NCBI GenBank assembly: GCA_947095535.1
Contig: OX352773.1
Coordinates: 35,981,398-36,045,397 of the forward strand
Reading direction: 5' to 3'
Source: Poecilobothrus nobilitatus
Taxonomy: Eukaryota; Arthropoda; Insecta; Diptera; Dolichopodidae
Length of the DNA: 64,000 nt
The first letter of the stretch is position 1. Every line of letters starts with the position of its first letter. Under the pieces are notes generated by a model that saw only the letters and a program-made list of their open reading frames with translations, had not been told where the DNA came from and made no database searches. The position numbers and the translations under genes are program-made. Positions 1 to 12,905 of this stretch are shown here, piece by piece.

Positions 1-3000
1 ACAACTTAAGCATTTCAATCTTATGTACTGTATTAATTAACAACTTATCATTTCAGATTTGATAAAAGATATATCTAAGGAAACTATAAATTTATATACA
101 TATAAATAATATAGGTATTATATATATATATATATGAGTGTATAATAGATATTGATAGAATATACAATAAATCGCTTTATTTGTGATGAAATGTGGGTCT
201 TGTTCATGTGTTATACTTTGTTTTGTTAAATCAAATAAAAATTATTTATTGTGAAAATAGATTTATTAAGTCTTGGAAGCTTTTGAAGTTGATTAAAGAT
301 ATTATAATTTATATTTTTACATTTAATAAAATAAAGTGTATAATATTCTAATTCAATATAAATGGTTTATCTTAATTAACTACACTGCTATATATATCGC
401 TGCATAGATTTAATGAGTATGTAATTTTTTTTGTATTTAGGGGTTTAAGTTGAGTTTCTTTTAGTTTCGAAGATATGGAGAAATTTTTTTTAGTTTTAAT
501 AAATTGGCATTTAACTTCGTTTTTAGACTATAAATGAAAATTCCATTAAATGCAATCAGAAATCGAAGAAATATTCTTTTAAAGCAGTTTCAACTTAAAG
601 TAATTTAGAAAAATAAACAGTGGAATAAAAATAGTAATTTACAAAATTCTTATATTGAAAAATTGTATCATAAAAATTTTATTTTCGAATAAAAAAAATT
701 GAATTTTAATATTAGAATTAGAGTGAAATAATGATTTGTATTTCGCCTGAGCTGATATGTGGTTTTTGTCTATAAAATAAATTCGATATATCAATAATAT
801 TTTTAGTTTAAGGGTTTGGTAAGAAAGATTTTAATTTCACTTTCCCAAATCCCACTTTCTTAAAATAAGAAAAGGAGCTACAGCCCCAAACGCAAACAAA
901 ATCTCACATATACATATTTATAAAAAAAATATTTGTCTTTTATTTATCATGTGTACCTGTATTTTGTAATAAAGAAAACAATTAAATTAAAAAAGAGTTG
1001 AATTTATTGTGTACCTGTGTATGGCGGGATTTTGTTAAGCAACGTTTTGGAGAGCAGGATTTTGGAAAAATGGTATTTTAGGAAAGTGAAATATATATGA
1101 AAACGCGAGTTGAAAATGACAACCTTTTGTCCCGCACCTTTAATTTATAAATCCCATTTATTTACTGTCTCTGCTTTATTCACTTCTATATTAATCTTTT
1201 TGATATAATATTAAAAAAGAAGATTTGTACCGAACAATAAATAAAGAAATAAACAAATTTAACAAGATCAACTAAAAAATTTCAAAATCAAAAAAATCCT
1301 TTGAATAAAATTATTAATTTTTTAAAGTTTTTTAAAACTAAAATTAAAGTTAAATATTTTCCACTACTCTATTATGAAATTACTCTATATTTCTATCAGA
1401 TCTAATAGAGATTCTTATATAAATATATATTTTAGTCCTTATTAATGTTATTTTTTCAATTAATGTTATAATATTATATGTATTTCTTTTTTCATTTTTA
1501 CTGAATGGTACTCAAAATTTCAAAATTGAAACTTCCCTGTATAAATGAATATTGAACAAAAAAAAAAAACAAAAAATTTAATAATATATGCATAATATTA
1601 TCCAGACTACTATTATTATAAATTTTATATTTTACTTTGTATTTGATTTGAAATCCTTTCAATAATTTAATCCTTTTCTATCCCTCGATATTCATATCCT
1701 CAAATAATTTAATTTCTTTTGTTTCAATTTGTTTTTTTTTTAAATCGATGATTACTGATATCAGAAAATCAAAAGAAAAAAAATAAAGTAAATGAAAATC
1801 ATCAAAATTATAATCAGAATAATGACTATTATCATTATCATTATTATGATCATCAGTATCATAATCACCAATCAAATATCAAATAGAAATGATGTTTAAA
1901 AAATGGAAAAAAAAATGATTTCTTTTTTTTTTGTTTTTTTTTTTTCATTGAATATCCTTGAATATTCTAAATGAAGATATATGAATGTATGAATGTATTT
2001 GTAAAGTTGTATGCAAAATAATACTAGTAGTTTTACATTTAAATATTTATTTCATATAATAAAACATATTAAACAAATGTCCATACAACTTTAGTATTTT
2101 GACATTCTAAAAATTGGAAAATTCTAATTTAATTTTTCCTAAGTACTACCATTAATTTAAACTCCTTTTTTTTATGTCAATTTCGTTAAATTTTAAAAAT
2201 TTACAAACTTTAAAAAGTTGGAGCTTTAAAATATGCTTTTTTTTTGGGCCCCACTGTATTAATATAAAGGATTTACATGTTACAGTTCGTATATGTGTGA
2301 AATAAAATGACGTGATAATGGAGATTTTGGGCACAAAATTTTTTGGAAATGTTTTTATTTTTTTTTTGTTTTATTTATTTCTGTTGATTTTATTTTCCGT
2401 TATTTATATAAATGTTGTTATTGTTTTTTTTTTTTTTTTATTTGGTTGGTCGGCAAAGAGGTTTTTGATGACGGTCATCATAATAAAAATAAAAAACAAT
2501 AGAAAGAGACAAAAAATAAAACATAGAAGAAAAAAAGCAAATAGAAAATTTATAGAGAGAAAAAAAAAAAATTTTTATTTTTATTGTGTGTTGTTTGCAC
2601 TGAATATGAATCAAATATCCTTTTTTTCTTGTTTTTCGTTTTTGATTTTTTTCTTTTTTGGTAGAATTTTAAAGGATATTTTATTATTTATTAAAATTAG
2701 AATTGATATTGTTTGTGATAATATTTGTAAGTAATACTGAATTTATGTATAAAAGATTTTATATGACCGGGTCAAATTATTAAAAGGGTTAACAAGAGTC
2801 TTAAGGTTGTTTAAAGGATTTAAAAAAATAAGAGTAAAATAAATAAAAATTTAAAATTGAAATTAAATTACATGAAATTTGGTGTCAAAAAGATTTTAAG
2901 AATTTCAAGTAAATTTTAAAGTATAAAGTATATAAAGTGATATTGTAATAGTTTTCAAATGTTCTTAAAAATAAATGGAAATGCTGCCAAGCAAAGTTAT

Positions 3001-3785
3001 GAAATCGTTAGGTTTTAATATTATTTGACTGCTAGGAATATTAAAGGGGTATATTTAATATGAACATGATTATTCTTATATATAAATTTAGGTGGTCAAT
3101 AGGATTATTATAATTTGAAAAAAAACTTGTTAAAAAATTTATTAAAATTTAATAATAACATGTCAATGCATTTATTAAATTGTATATTTCCAAGTTTATC
3201 TCTTACATTAAAAGAAAACCATTCAGAATGGAGTATTGAATGAACAGAATATAAAAAATATGTTGAATTAAATTATTTAGTATAGTTTTATTATTATAAT
3301 GTGTTTTTGGTTTTTATTGATGTGATCAAGGGCTGATTTTTGATAGTTGACTTTAAATAAGAATTGCATCAAATATAAAAATTGCAAAATTTTCAAAAAA
3401 AAAAGAAGAAAACTTGAAAAATTGAAAAGGAAATTAGATCTTAGTATACAACAAAATTTGAACAAAACTAAACTTTTCTTTAATTTTTGTTTGTAACTTA
3501 TTAAAAAGATTAAAAATCAAATTCAGTAAATTATAACTTTAGTATTTTTAAATTCTTTTACAATACTTTTATTTCAGAATGTTAATTGCAATTCAACTTA
3601 TAAAACAACCGATAAAACAAGAAGTCAATTTTTGATGTAATAATCTCTGTTTCATTACTAATTATGAGTATTATTGAGACTCTTTATTAAAAATGTTGTT
3701 GTTAATACTTTATTCCACTCAATACTGGGTAATTTCATATGTAGTATAAAATATTATTAAATACCTAACACAACATTTCGTTAGA
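1..3785. other. AT-rich noncoding DNA
   Basis: No gene is supportable here. The stretch is poly-A, poly-T and low-complexity A/T sequence. The open frames near 1678-1875, 2152-2334, 2312-2734 and 3277-3465 translate mainly to Phe/Lys/Ile/Asn runs from homopolymers and show no domain or splice context. A short (TA)n tract lies near 118-136. Confidence 0.7.
853..1088. repeat. Possible short element with inverted ends
   Basis: A 15-base motif CACTTTCTTAAAATA at 853-867 recurs inverted at 1074-1088 with one mismatch. The interior is more GC-rich than its surroundings and contains near-repeats of the words GTGTACCTGT and GCGGGATTTTG/GCAGGATTTTG. This may be a decayed small transposon. No target-site duplication is visible, so the call is weak. 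Confidence 0.3.
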
Positions 3786-4483
3786 CGGAAACATTCATTG
3801 ATTTTCCCAACAATAACAATTCTAATCTTATAGAGTGCCGTATAATGTAACAAAAATAAGAACATATGATTTGTGCAGAATTTGCAACACAACTTTTTTT
3901 TTAGATACCAATTTTTTTTCTTAACAAATCCCATCCAAATAAAGAATTCAACCAAACCCCATTTTATCAAAACATAACAGAAAATAGAAAATAAAAAAAT
4001 AAAATCAATTTTAAATAAATTTTCTAAATTTAAACTTGTCATTTCTTTTAAATGACATAATTATTATCTTTACTAAAAATTCTTTATTTTCAATATTTTT
4101 ATTTTGTTCTATAACTTAGATCATATCTTAGTATCTAATATTATGCACTCCTTTCATATATTTGAACAAAAAAATGAAAATCTAACTACATATATATTAT
4201 GTTTGTAATAAGGGCTAATATTTTGTTTTTGTACATTCTTGAAAAATGTCAAAGGTAACTTTTTCCATAACCTTTAATTATATAAAACATAAAGAATGAA
4301 CAGAAACAAAAAAAAATCACAAAAAATATCTGTTTTCCCTTATTTTCAATTTTTGTTTTTTTTTTTTTTACAGAAATATTTGTAAAAATTCTGCACAAAT
4401 ATCAGATGTTCTTATTTTTGTTGCATTACGGTACTCTATAACACTAGAATTGTTGTTGCTGGGAAAATTAATGAATGTTTCCG
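3786..4483. mobile_element. MITE/fold-back element with 98-bp inverted arms
   Basis: The left arm (3786-3883, starting CGGAAACATTCATTGATTTT) reappears reverse-complemented at 4386-4483 (ending AATGAATGTTTCCG), with a modest number of mismatches and equal length. Shared landmarks in the two arms are TTTTCCCAACAA, AATTCTGCACAAAT and GTTCTTATTTTTGTT. The 500-bp centre is AT-rich and noncoding. Long arms with no ORF fit a non-autonomous DNA transposon or fold-back element. No clear target-site duplication was found. The open frame at 3719-4042 (minus) overlaps the left arm and is not a gene. Confidence 0.6.
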
Positions 4484-7400
4484 CATATTTTTTTTCCATA
4501 TTGATAGTATATTATATACATAAATTTTTATTTACTTATATATGTATATTTATGTACTAAACTAGAAAAAAAAGGTTTAGAATAAAATTTAGTCTTAACA
4601 ATAACAAAAACTAATTTAGAAATTGAGAAGAATTTCCTTTTATTTTATTTTGAATAATACAATTTTGTGTTTTTATGATACGTTTTTAAAAATTCCTGTT
4701 ATTTTAGTGAAAAAAAATAATATTAATTCTGAATACAAAAATTTTTTTATTTGACAATTTGTAACACAACAATTTATATACAAATTCAATTTTTTTTTTT
4801 TAAAGAAACTGTCAAATTCAGAGAAATAATCCTGTTTTATTTACAGTTTACTATCTACAAAATGATTTCATTCTCTCATGAAAATAACAAAAAAGAGATG
4901 ACAAATGCAAAAACAAAACAAAAATGACAAATCCGAAGTTTTAAAGTTTTTAGAGAATTCAGAGAGAATTAAAATACACCAGTGAAAAAAAAAAAAATTA
5001 TATCTTCGGTACGGACAACAAAAAAAAAATATTCTTAAAATCGTTCGATGTTACTACGCATGTCTCTGGTTGAAAATACAAAAACAAAGAAAAAAACAAC
5101 CTCGTCCTTTTAAAATATGAATGTCCTTTGAATTAAAAATATTGCTTACGTCACAACAGAAGACAAAAATCAAAAAAAAAAAAAAAAAAAAATAAAAAAA
5201 AAAATAAAATAGGAATTTAATTAACACTTCTATATACACATATGTATTTATAATTTACATACAATTGTATGTACGCATGAATGTATTTGTGTTTATGAAA
5301 TGAATAGTGAACGGTAAAAGGGGTATCACAGCAGTACAATTATATTATGTTATGACTGTGATGGAAAAATAATGTAGAAAAAAGAAACAAAAAATATTAA
5401 ATAAAAAAGAAAAATCCTTTGCGTGTATTGTAATTGTTGCTGTAATACCGTTACTTTGCTTTTTTTTTTTTACACAAGTATATGTGTTTTTATTTTTGTG
5501 TATAGAATTCTTGTTGCTATAACAATTGAATATAATATAATGTAAGAGTAATTCGGCATTTTTTTTCCCTTCCTTTCTTTTGAACATAGATTGTATAACA
5601 CGACTGTTTTACTTTGTTTTCTGTAGAAATATTTTAATATGTTTTGTTACAGGGTGTTTCAATGTTAATTTACATATGTTTTGGAATTTTCCATTATATT
5701 TCACTTTAATATAAAAAAAAAACAAATTTGTTATGATAGATAGTTAAAGGAAAAATTGAAGAGAAAAATTCCTTGAGAGAATTGTTATTTTTTTTTTTTT
5801 TAAATTACACTTTTATTTATTGTTGGTGTGTTGTGTGTTATTTTCCTTTATTCTTTTTTTTTTTTTTTTTGAAATGTTTTCCTTTTTTTTTTCTAATTTT
5901 TTGTCGTAATACATTTTTTTGTACTCGGTTTTTCTTTTTTCTATATTGAAAATATATTCAAAATTAAAGTAATCGGGTGGAGTTATTCATAACGAAAGGA
6001 TAATATGACATTTTTTGCGGATATGTAAAAAAAAAAAATAAGAAATAAAATAGAAAATAATAATAAAAAATTATAAAATAAGAATAAAAAAAAAAAAATT
6101 AGTGAATTTGTTAGTATTTTTTTCACTCATTTTTCGTGTGTTTTTTTGCTTGTGTTGTTTATTGAAAAACAATTTTTTAGAACAGAAAAAAAAAAAAAAA
6201 TAAAAAAAATTAAAATAATAAAATAAATAAAAATTGAATTTATTTGATCAAGATATTAAAGATTATTCATTACATATGTTATGTATATAATATATAGAGA
6301 TTTAAAATTATATTATATGTATGTATAGTAAATTATAAAAAAGAAGAATATAAAAATTAATTTAAATTATCATATCTATATATAAAAAAAAAAAAATTAA
6401 TCCGTGTATATTTTTTTGTGTGTAAACTTACATAACAAGTGTTTTTTTTTAATAAAAGAAAAAAAGAAATGAAAAAAATCAGTAGTTATGAAAGGAAAAA
6501 AAAAATTAGTATTTAATTTCATATAAACTTTATTTTTTTTTTTTTTTTGTTAATTTTAAGTTAATTTTTTAAGAAATAAAAAACAGATAATAATATAAAA
6601 AAAAAATTAAATTAAATAACATAAATTGAATTAATATGTTTGTAAATTGTATAATTGCATTAAAAAAAAAATTAAGGCTTTTTTGTTAGTAAGTCTGTGA
6701 ACATGACAACATAATAAATAAATAAAAATTTGAATATTACAAAATAATTTTTCAGTTATTTTTCAATTAAATTGCGTTTTTGAACAAATAAGTTATTTTT
6801 AGTGGCAAACTGATTGATTTTGAAAAAAAAAAAGAAAATTATTTTTAAAATAAATTTAATATGAGTATTTGATACATTAGGTATATAAAATTAACAGGAA
6901 AAAAAAAATATAATTATTACATAAAATTGTAATTTAAATAATAAAAAAATATTTAAATTAGATTAAAAAGAAATAATTAATTAATTGATACTTTATTATA
7001 CTCTTAATGGTTATTCTTAAGATTGTATTAATATAAATAACTTGTAAAATAAAATTTGGATTAATAATTTTATTCTTTTTTTTATATATATATATCTTAG
7101 ATTGTCTTTTAAGGTAATATTTATTTTTAATTTAAAAAAAAAAATATATAAAATATATATTTATTAACATATTATTTTTTAGTATATATATTTCTATTAT
7201 ATATATTTGTTATTTTGTTCTATTATTTAAAGTATAGAAATAAAATAATAAATTTAAATATCCGAAATTTCAGTAAATTTTTATTTACTATGAAATCGAA
7301 ATATTTTTTTTCCCTTGCATATTTAAATTTTATTAATTTATTTTAAAAGTTGAAAACAGAATTTTGTTTTTATAATTTTATGATTTAATTCATTTTTTAA

Positions 7401-8260
7401 TGGTCTTAATTTAATAGATCAATTTAATTAATAGAATTTAGATATTTATTTATTTGATATTATGTAAATTTTAGTTTTTATCATTAATATGAAGTACTCA
7501 AATAATTATAGCAAATACTAATTTTCAGTTTTTCATCTTTTTTGAAATTTTGAAATTTTCCTATAATTTTAATTTTTTTTTTGGCAAAAACTAAAACAAA
7601 ACATTAATAAGTTAAGGCAAATTTTTTTTTTTCGGCGTAAATAATCATATGTTAGAAATTAACATGCTTTATATGACTTTTTTTTTAAAGTTTACATTTT
7701 TTTTAAAGTTTGATGATGTAATCATTTTTTTTTTTTTCCCAAAGAAGTTCAGTTAATTAACTTTAAGATAATTTAATATCACATAAAAATAAATTTATAT
7801 TTCACACTGAATAGAATACAAATACTAAACTGAAAATGATATAAAATTGATTTAAAAAACTTAGATTTTATTTGTACATATAGGTTAATTCACATTAAAT
7901 ATCGAAGGAATTATAAAAGATGGTTCTACTGTATAAAATTCAAATTAATTTCCTGTTAAATTTTTTCATTTTATTAATAATCAAGGACATTTTTTTACTT
8001 ATGAATTTTTTCTATTTATTTTATATTACAATTTTTTTTAAAATTTCTTTTGTATATTTGAAAGACGAAAGAAAATTATATCTAAGATGTAAAATGATGA
8101 AAAAATGTCAGCATGAAGGGGGAAAAAATAGATTAACAGTGATTAATGTAATATACATTTTTTTAAAAATTTAAAGATTTTAAATTTAAAATCTGAATAT
8201 AAGAAGTATCTAAAAAAATTGATTTATGTCACTTATCATAGTACTCAAACAAATACAATG
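4484..8260. other. AT-rich noncoding DNA
   Basis: Mostly A/T homopolymer interspersed with short mixed words. The open frames at 5054-5239, 5345-5587 and 7920-8174 are low-complexity translations. A CRE-like TGACGTAA word is readable on the minus strand near 5145-5155, with nothing around it to support a function. Confidence 0.7.
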
Positions 8261-8400
8261 GGTCGAATGCATAAAACTGAGATTGAACTCAAATCTCATA
8301 TTTTCTAATAAAATCTACTATCAAAACATCAGAACAAAACTCGTAATTTTTCTTTGAAAACGTGATATTTGAGTTCAAGCTCAGTTTTATGCATTTGACC
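8261..8400. mobile_element. Small hairpin MITE with 45-bp inverted arms
   Basis: The arm 8261-8305 (GGTCGAATGCATAAAACTGA...) is repeated inverted at 8356-8400 (...TCAGTTTTATGCATTTGACC) with only a few mismatches, leaving a ~50-nt loop. The whole unit is 140 bp. This is a compact non-autonomous element or fold-back structure. The minus-strand open frame at 8289-8486 crosses it and is not supported as a gene. Confidence 0.6.
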
Positions 8401-9924
8401 AAATATATTAAATGAAAATGCAGTAGATACATATGTATTTTATTTATTTTAGTGTTACTTATGTATTCTTTTATTTTTGTTTTCAACCTAAACTAAAATT
8501 TTAAAATATCTAAACTTAACTTCAAAAATATAACTAAAGAATATAAAAAATTTATTATAACAATTTTTTTTACCTCCTATAATTTTATCAGTTGTTAATT
8601 AATTTATATAAAGTTTTTCTTTTCTTTTTTAATATTAAATTTTAATTTTTGATATTTCAACTTATGTATTTTATAGATATCTGCAATAATGCATTTAACA
8701 ACAACAACATATACCCATGTATTATAGAAGTTCTTCTTTTTATTCCCTGGTAAAAAAAAAAAACTCAGAAAATTTTCAGGAAATAATTTCTTCATGTTTC
8801 ATTAAATATGTATAAATAAATATATAGAAACATATTATGCATATATTGCACACATATTATTGATTTCATTAAATATTAATGGAAAATTATCTGAAAATAT
8901 ATATATAAAATGCTAAATATTGATATTACATTTAAGTAAAAAGCAAAGGAAAAAACACAAAACCCTATTATTAAAGTATAATGCATGGCATCAAATCTCA
9001 TCAGTACAATATGCATTTCTATATTATACAAAGTACGTACAAGACTTTATTCGAAGAATAACAAAACAAAAAAAAAAAACAAAACTTAACATATTTTGCA
9101 TTTACTTCCTCATACAAGTAAAATTCCAAAGTTATTATTAACTTTTTTTTTTATTTTTTGATTGATTGGTACATGCATTTTCAATTTTAAAATTTTTCTA
9201 TATATATTATTATGTATTAAAAATACATTAAGCACTTGTCTTTTTTGTAGCTATTAAAAATCAATGCTTTTTTATTTCATATTTTTAAAATTGAATGCCT
9301 GTCAAAAATTTTCTTAATTTGGTTAAGAAAATATTTTATCGGTTCATTAACCATTTTATAACTAATAGTTTATGGGAGAAAAAAATTTTAAATAATATTC
9401 AAAGTAAAAATGTGATAAATAAAATAAACATTTATAATTTATGAGAAATAAAATGTTTAAGATTATTAATTCTGTTTTAATACGATTTTAAAACATAGAA
9501 ATTAAAATTTATTAATTTAAAAAAAAATGTTGCTGTAAAATAAAATTTTATCGTTCGTTTTTCCTTCTCATCTACCACAAAAAAAAAAAAAACAAACAAA
9601 TAGAGCAATCAATACCTTCTTAAAATTTATATAACTTTATGAAACACTTCAGTTTTCCATTTAAGGAGCTTTAAGAAATTGATAAACGTACAGTAAGTCC
9701 TCTATCAAACCTAAAGTTTAATTCTATGAAAAGATCTTCAAAATGTTCTTTATAACTGCAAGGATTCCTATATTTAATTTTCAAATAAAAATTCAAAAAT
9801 TCCTACCATAAATGTTATAAGAGAAAGAAAAAAGTTATAACTCGGATTTCTTTAGACAATTTCCATTCATCATTTTTGGTAAAATGAAGTCTCTAAAAAT
9901 TATTTATTTTTTCGTTTTTTTTTT
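8401..9924. other. AT-rich noncoding DNA
   Basis: No supported gene. The 73-codon frame at 8920-9141 (+) has a somewhat mixed composition (Lys/Arg-rich start, one Trp, several Gln and Tyr) but lacks domain, Kozak or splice support and ends in an A-run. I treat it as chance. Confidence 0.6.
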
Positions 9925-10463
9925 ATCAGAGCATAAATCTGAGCACACTCTGATTAAAAAAAGCATGAAATAAATAAACTGTCATTTTTATTTTACTGAC
10001 ATTTCAAATTATAAATAAGTAAAAGTAAATTTTTTAATAAACGTTTAATTTTTATAAACAAAATTCAAGTTTTATTAACAAAATGTTTAATTTTCTGGAA
10101 ATCATTAGATAAGCTTTTAAGCTTAAACGATGAAAAAGATTATTCAGAAAATAATGGTGTAAAAATAATAAAAAAATTATGTTTATGCCAAAGAAGTTGC
10201 GCCAAGGTTTTTCAGATAAGAGTTTTAAATTGCACTTCCGATTTTAAATTCCGAGGTTTTTGAAATTTTGTTTAACGTCTTAATTTATTTATAAAAAATT
10301 ATTTTGAAATTTCTTTAAATAAACGGTAAAATGTATCTGTCAATTTATTATGCTCAGCCGTACTCCACATATTTGTTGTGATCTGAGCATTGATCTTACC
10401 GTGATCTGAGCAGATCTAAAAAAAAAAATACTTATATTTCGACAGGTTATGATCTGCTCTGAT
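9925..10463. repeat. Possible element with short inverted ends ATCAGAGCA
   Basis: ATCAGAGCA at 9925-9933 is mirrored by TGCTCTGAT at 10455-10463. The related words ATCTGAGCA/GATCTGAGCAGATC occur several times near both ends (about 9937, 10380, 10400). T-runs precede the left end and A-runs follow the right end. A MITE with subterminal repeats is plausible, but the inverted match is short. Confidence 0.3.
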
Positions 10464-12905
10464 TTAACAAAAAAAAAAACATCTATTGTCATTTTCATCT
10501 ATCTTAAAATGTCTTAAAAGAAGAAAAATAAGCACAAGTGTCAATTTTTGTGTAACTGTCACATAATTGAAAGTTGATACAACATTGTTTTAAAAACTTT
10601 TATGGGCTACATTCTTATTTTTTCATTGTCAATATTCTTAATCTAAGTTGTCAATTATTAAAACTTATGTAGAGCTGGATGCAAACTTGTTACATTGGGT
10701 TTGTTTAAAAGAAAACAAAATATTGGTATTTTTCCCAAAAAAAAAAAAAAAAAAAACAGATTTTCTTGATTTATTGAGTTTTAGAGAAAAATATCTTTTA
10801 ATGTTAACATTTTTTTTTTTTTTTGGAATAATAAATAGTGGTAAAATATTTTAATTTCATACGTATAGACTTAATTATTAAATCCTATTATGTACTTGTT
10901 ACCAGGCACCAGCTTTAATATTAACAAATTTAGAAAATCCTTATGTAATAACGACGATTATTTATCGCTTTTTGTTCGCTGTTGTTTTTTTTTAAGTTTA
11001 TGTTAATTTATTAACGTGCAATAAATTTACTCTACTTTTTGAATTTTTTTAGTACAAATAATTCAAAGTTTTTATTTAATTTAAAAAAGTATTTTTTGAC
11101 AATTATTGTTATAATTATGGAAAAAACAAAAAATCAAATAATCTGAAAAACAAAAAAAAAAAAAAGAAAATTAAGTAGAAATTTATTGTTATGATTGTTT
11201 TGATTACATCATTGACTTATAAATTAAAAACATTGGTATATGGAATTATTTATATTTTTTGTATATTTTATGAAACAAAAAAAAAAAAAACAGAAAAAAA
11301 AAATTAAGCTAAAAATGTAATTATATTACACGCAACTAATTTTTACCTAGTTTACCTGCCTACATATTTTTTTAACTTTCTACTTAAAATAATGTTTACC
11401 GTTATTTAATCATTAATCATATTATAAAATAATTGTTATTATAATCGATTACCTATCAAAATATTATTTAATTTTGTAGAAATATATATATATATATATA
11501 TAATAATCCATAACTCATAAGTAATATACATTTATATTTTATTTCTATGTGAGAAAGTAAACAACAACAAAAATATTGAGTTTTGAGTATGTTGTCATTT
11601 TCTTTATATATATTAGAAAAATACAAAAAAAAAAAACTCGTATCTTTGTTAATAATATATTTGAATTTATTAAATTATCAATAATTTATTTTCAAACACT
11701 ATAATTATATAATAAAAAAAATAAAAGATTTTTATATGACCCATTTTTACCTATTTCACAATATATAAAGTGAGTCTTTATTAAAATCCTACATTATATT
11801 TTATTTCATTTGCAGGGAAGCTAAATGTACTAAGAAATATGCTACATGGGGTTTAAATGAAAATAATAATAATTTTTTCATTTTTAGAAAGGTTTGCGTT
11901 TATAATTATTAATATTAGATTATAAAATTTTTTTTGTTGAAATTTTCGTTTTTGTGAAATGATTTCTTAGATTTGAAAAAACTATAAAATGTTCAAGTTA
12001 ACTTGTAGACTTTTCTTTATGTTTTATAAAGTATAACAAAAAGGTTTTCTTTTTCGACTTGGTTCAGCTGATTAATAAATAGTGATTACCTTTCGTCATT
12101 AAAATGTATAATTAATATCAAATAATAATTAATACTAATATATCAATAACAGAAAAATGTTTATATGTTTACATACAAAAGAAAAATATAAAATGTAAAT
12201 AAAATATTTTAATTTATACCTTATAACTCATAGATATACAAATATTCTAATGTAAACAAACGATTAATTCGAATATTTTAATATTCAAATGTAAAAGAAA
12301 TGATTTTTATAATATATACTTTATAATTGAAATATAAAACTTTTATAAAATTTAAACAAATAGAATTTTATCGATTGGCAATTTAAGCTATTTAATATGT
12401 AATAAGGCTAGCTAGGTTTCATTACTAAAAAATTTGTGTCAGTAATTCAATAATTCAATATTAAAGTATATAGAATTAATTTTGTTAAATGTTGAATTTT
12501 TATTATGAAATTTTTCTTAAACTAATATTGTCTTTTGTTTTCTCAATTTTATATGAATATCTACTTTAAAACTGAATTTAATTTTTTGTTATCTATATAA
12601 ATCGTAACTTAAATTGTTCTACTCATGTTGCTGCTCATTTTCAGAATTAAATATTTAAATAAATAAATATATATATATATATAAAAAAAAAACAATTCTA
12701 ATAATAGCAATAAATTTCATTCATATTTTCTTCTTTCCCTATCTATTATTTATATTCTAAATTTTTCAAGCACAACTTTCCAATTAGTCTGCGAAATGTT
12801 AATCACTCTAACCTTAGCTTAATTTAATTTTTACAAAATAAGCCTACTTTCGAAAAAATTTAATTTAATTAAATAAACAAGGTAGAATGTAAACCAACGG
12901 TTTTT
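10464..12905. other. AT-rich noncoding DNA with (AT)n tracts
   Basis: Two dinucleotide runs occur, (AT)n at about 11481-11502 and 12667-12683. The open frame at 10648-10854 runs through A and T homopolymers and is not supported. One weak exon-like spot at 11816 is listed separately. Confidence 0.6.
11816..11860 (+). other. Weak exon-like island
   Basis: A good acceptor (TTATTTCATTTGCAG) ends at 11815. The following bases are less AT-rich than the flanks and read EAKCTKKYATWG in one frame after a single leading base. No convincing donor follows (best is a poor GTTTGC near 11893). It could equally be chance. Confidence 0.15.

Noticed and set aside
2312..2734. 140-codon open frame, the longest in the window
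   Set aside because: It is almost entirely Phe/Leu/Lys/Ile from T- and A-runs with no domain or splice context; expected in such AT-biased DNA.
3719..4042. 107-codon minus-strand frame
   Set aside because: It overlaps the left arm of the inverted-repeat element and its mirrored text at 4386-4483 is not open in the same way.
8920..9141. 73-codon frame rich in Lys/Arg/Tyr
   Set aside because: Mixed composition but no supporting signal; it ends in homopolymer and has no recognisable motif.
10905..10990. Open stretch reading APALILTNLENPYVITT after TTACCAG
   Set aside because: The acceptor is poor, it has no donor or start, and about 30 open codons is common by chance.
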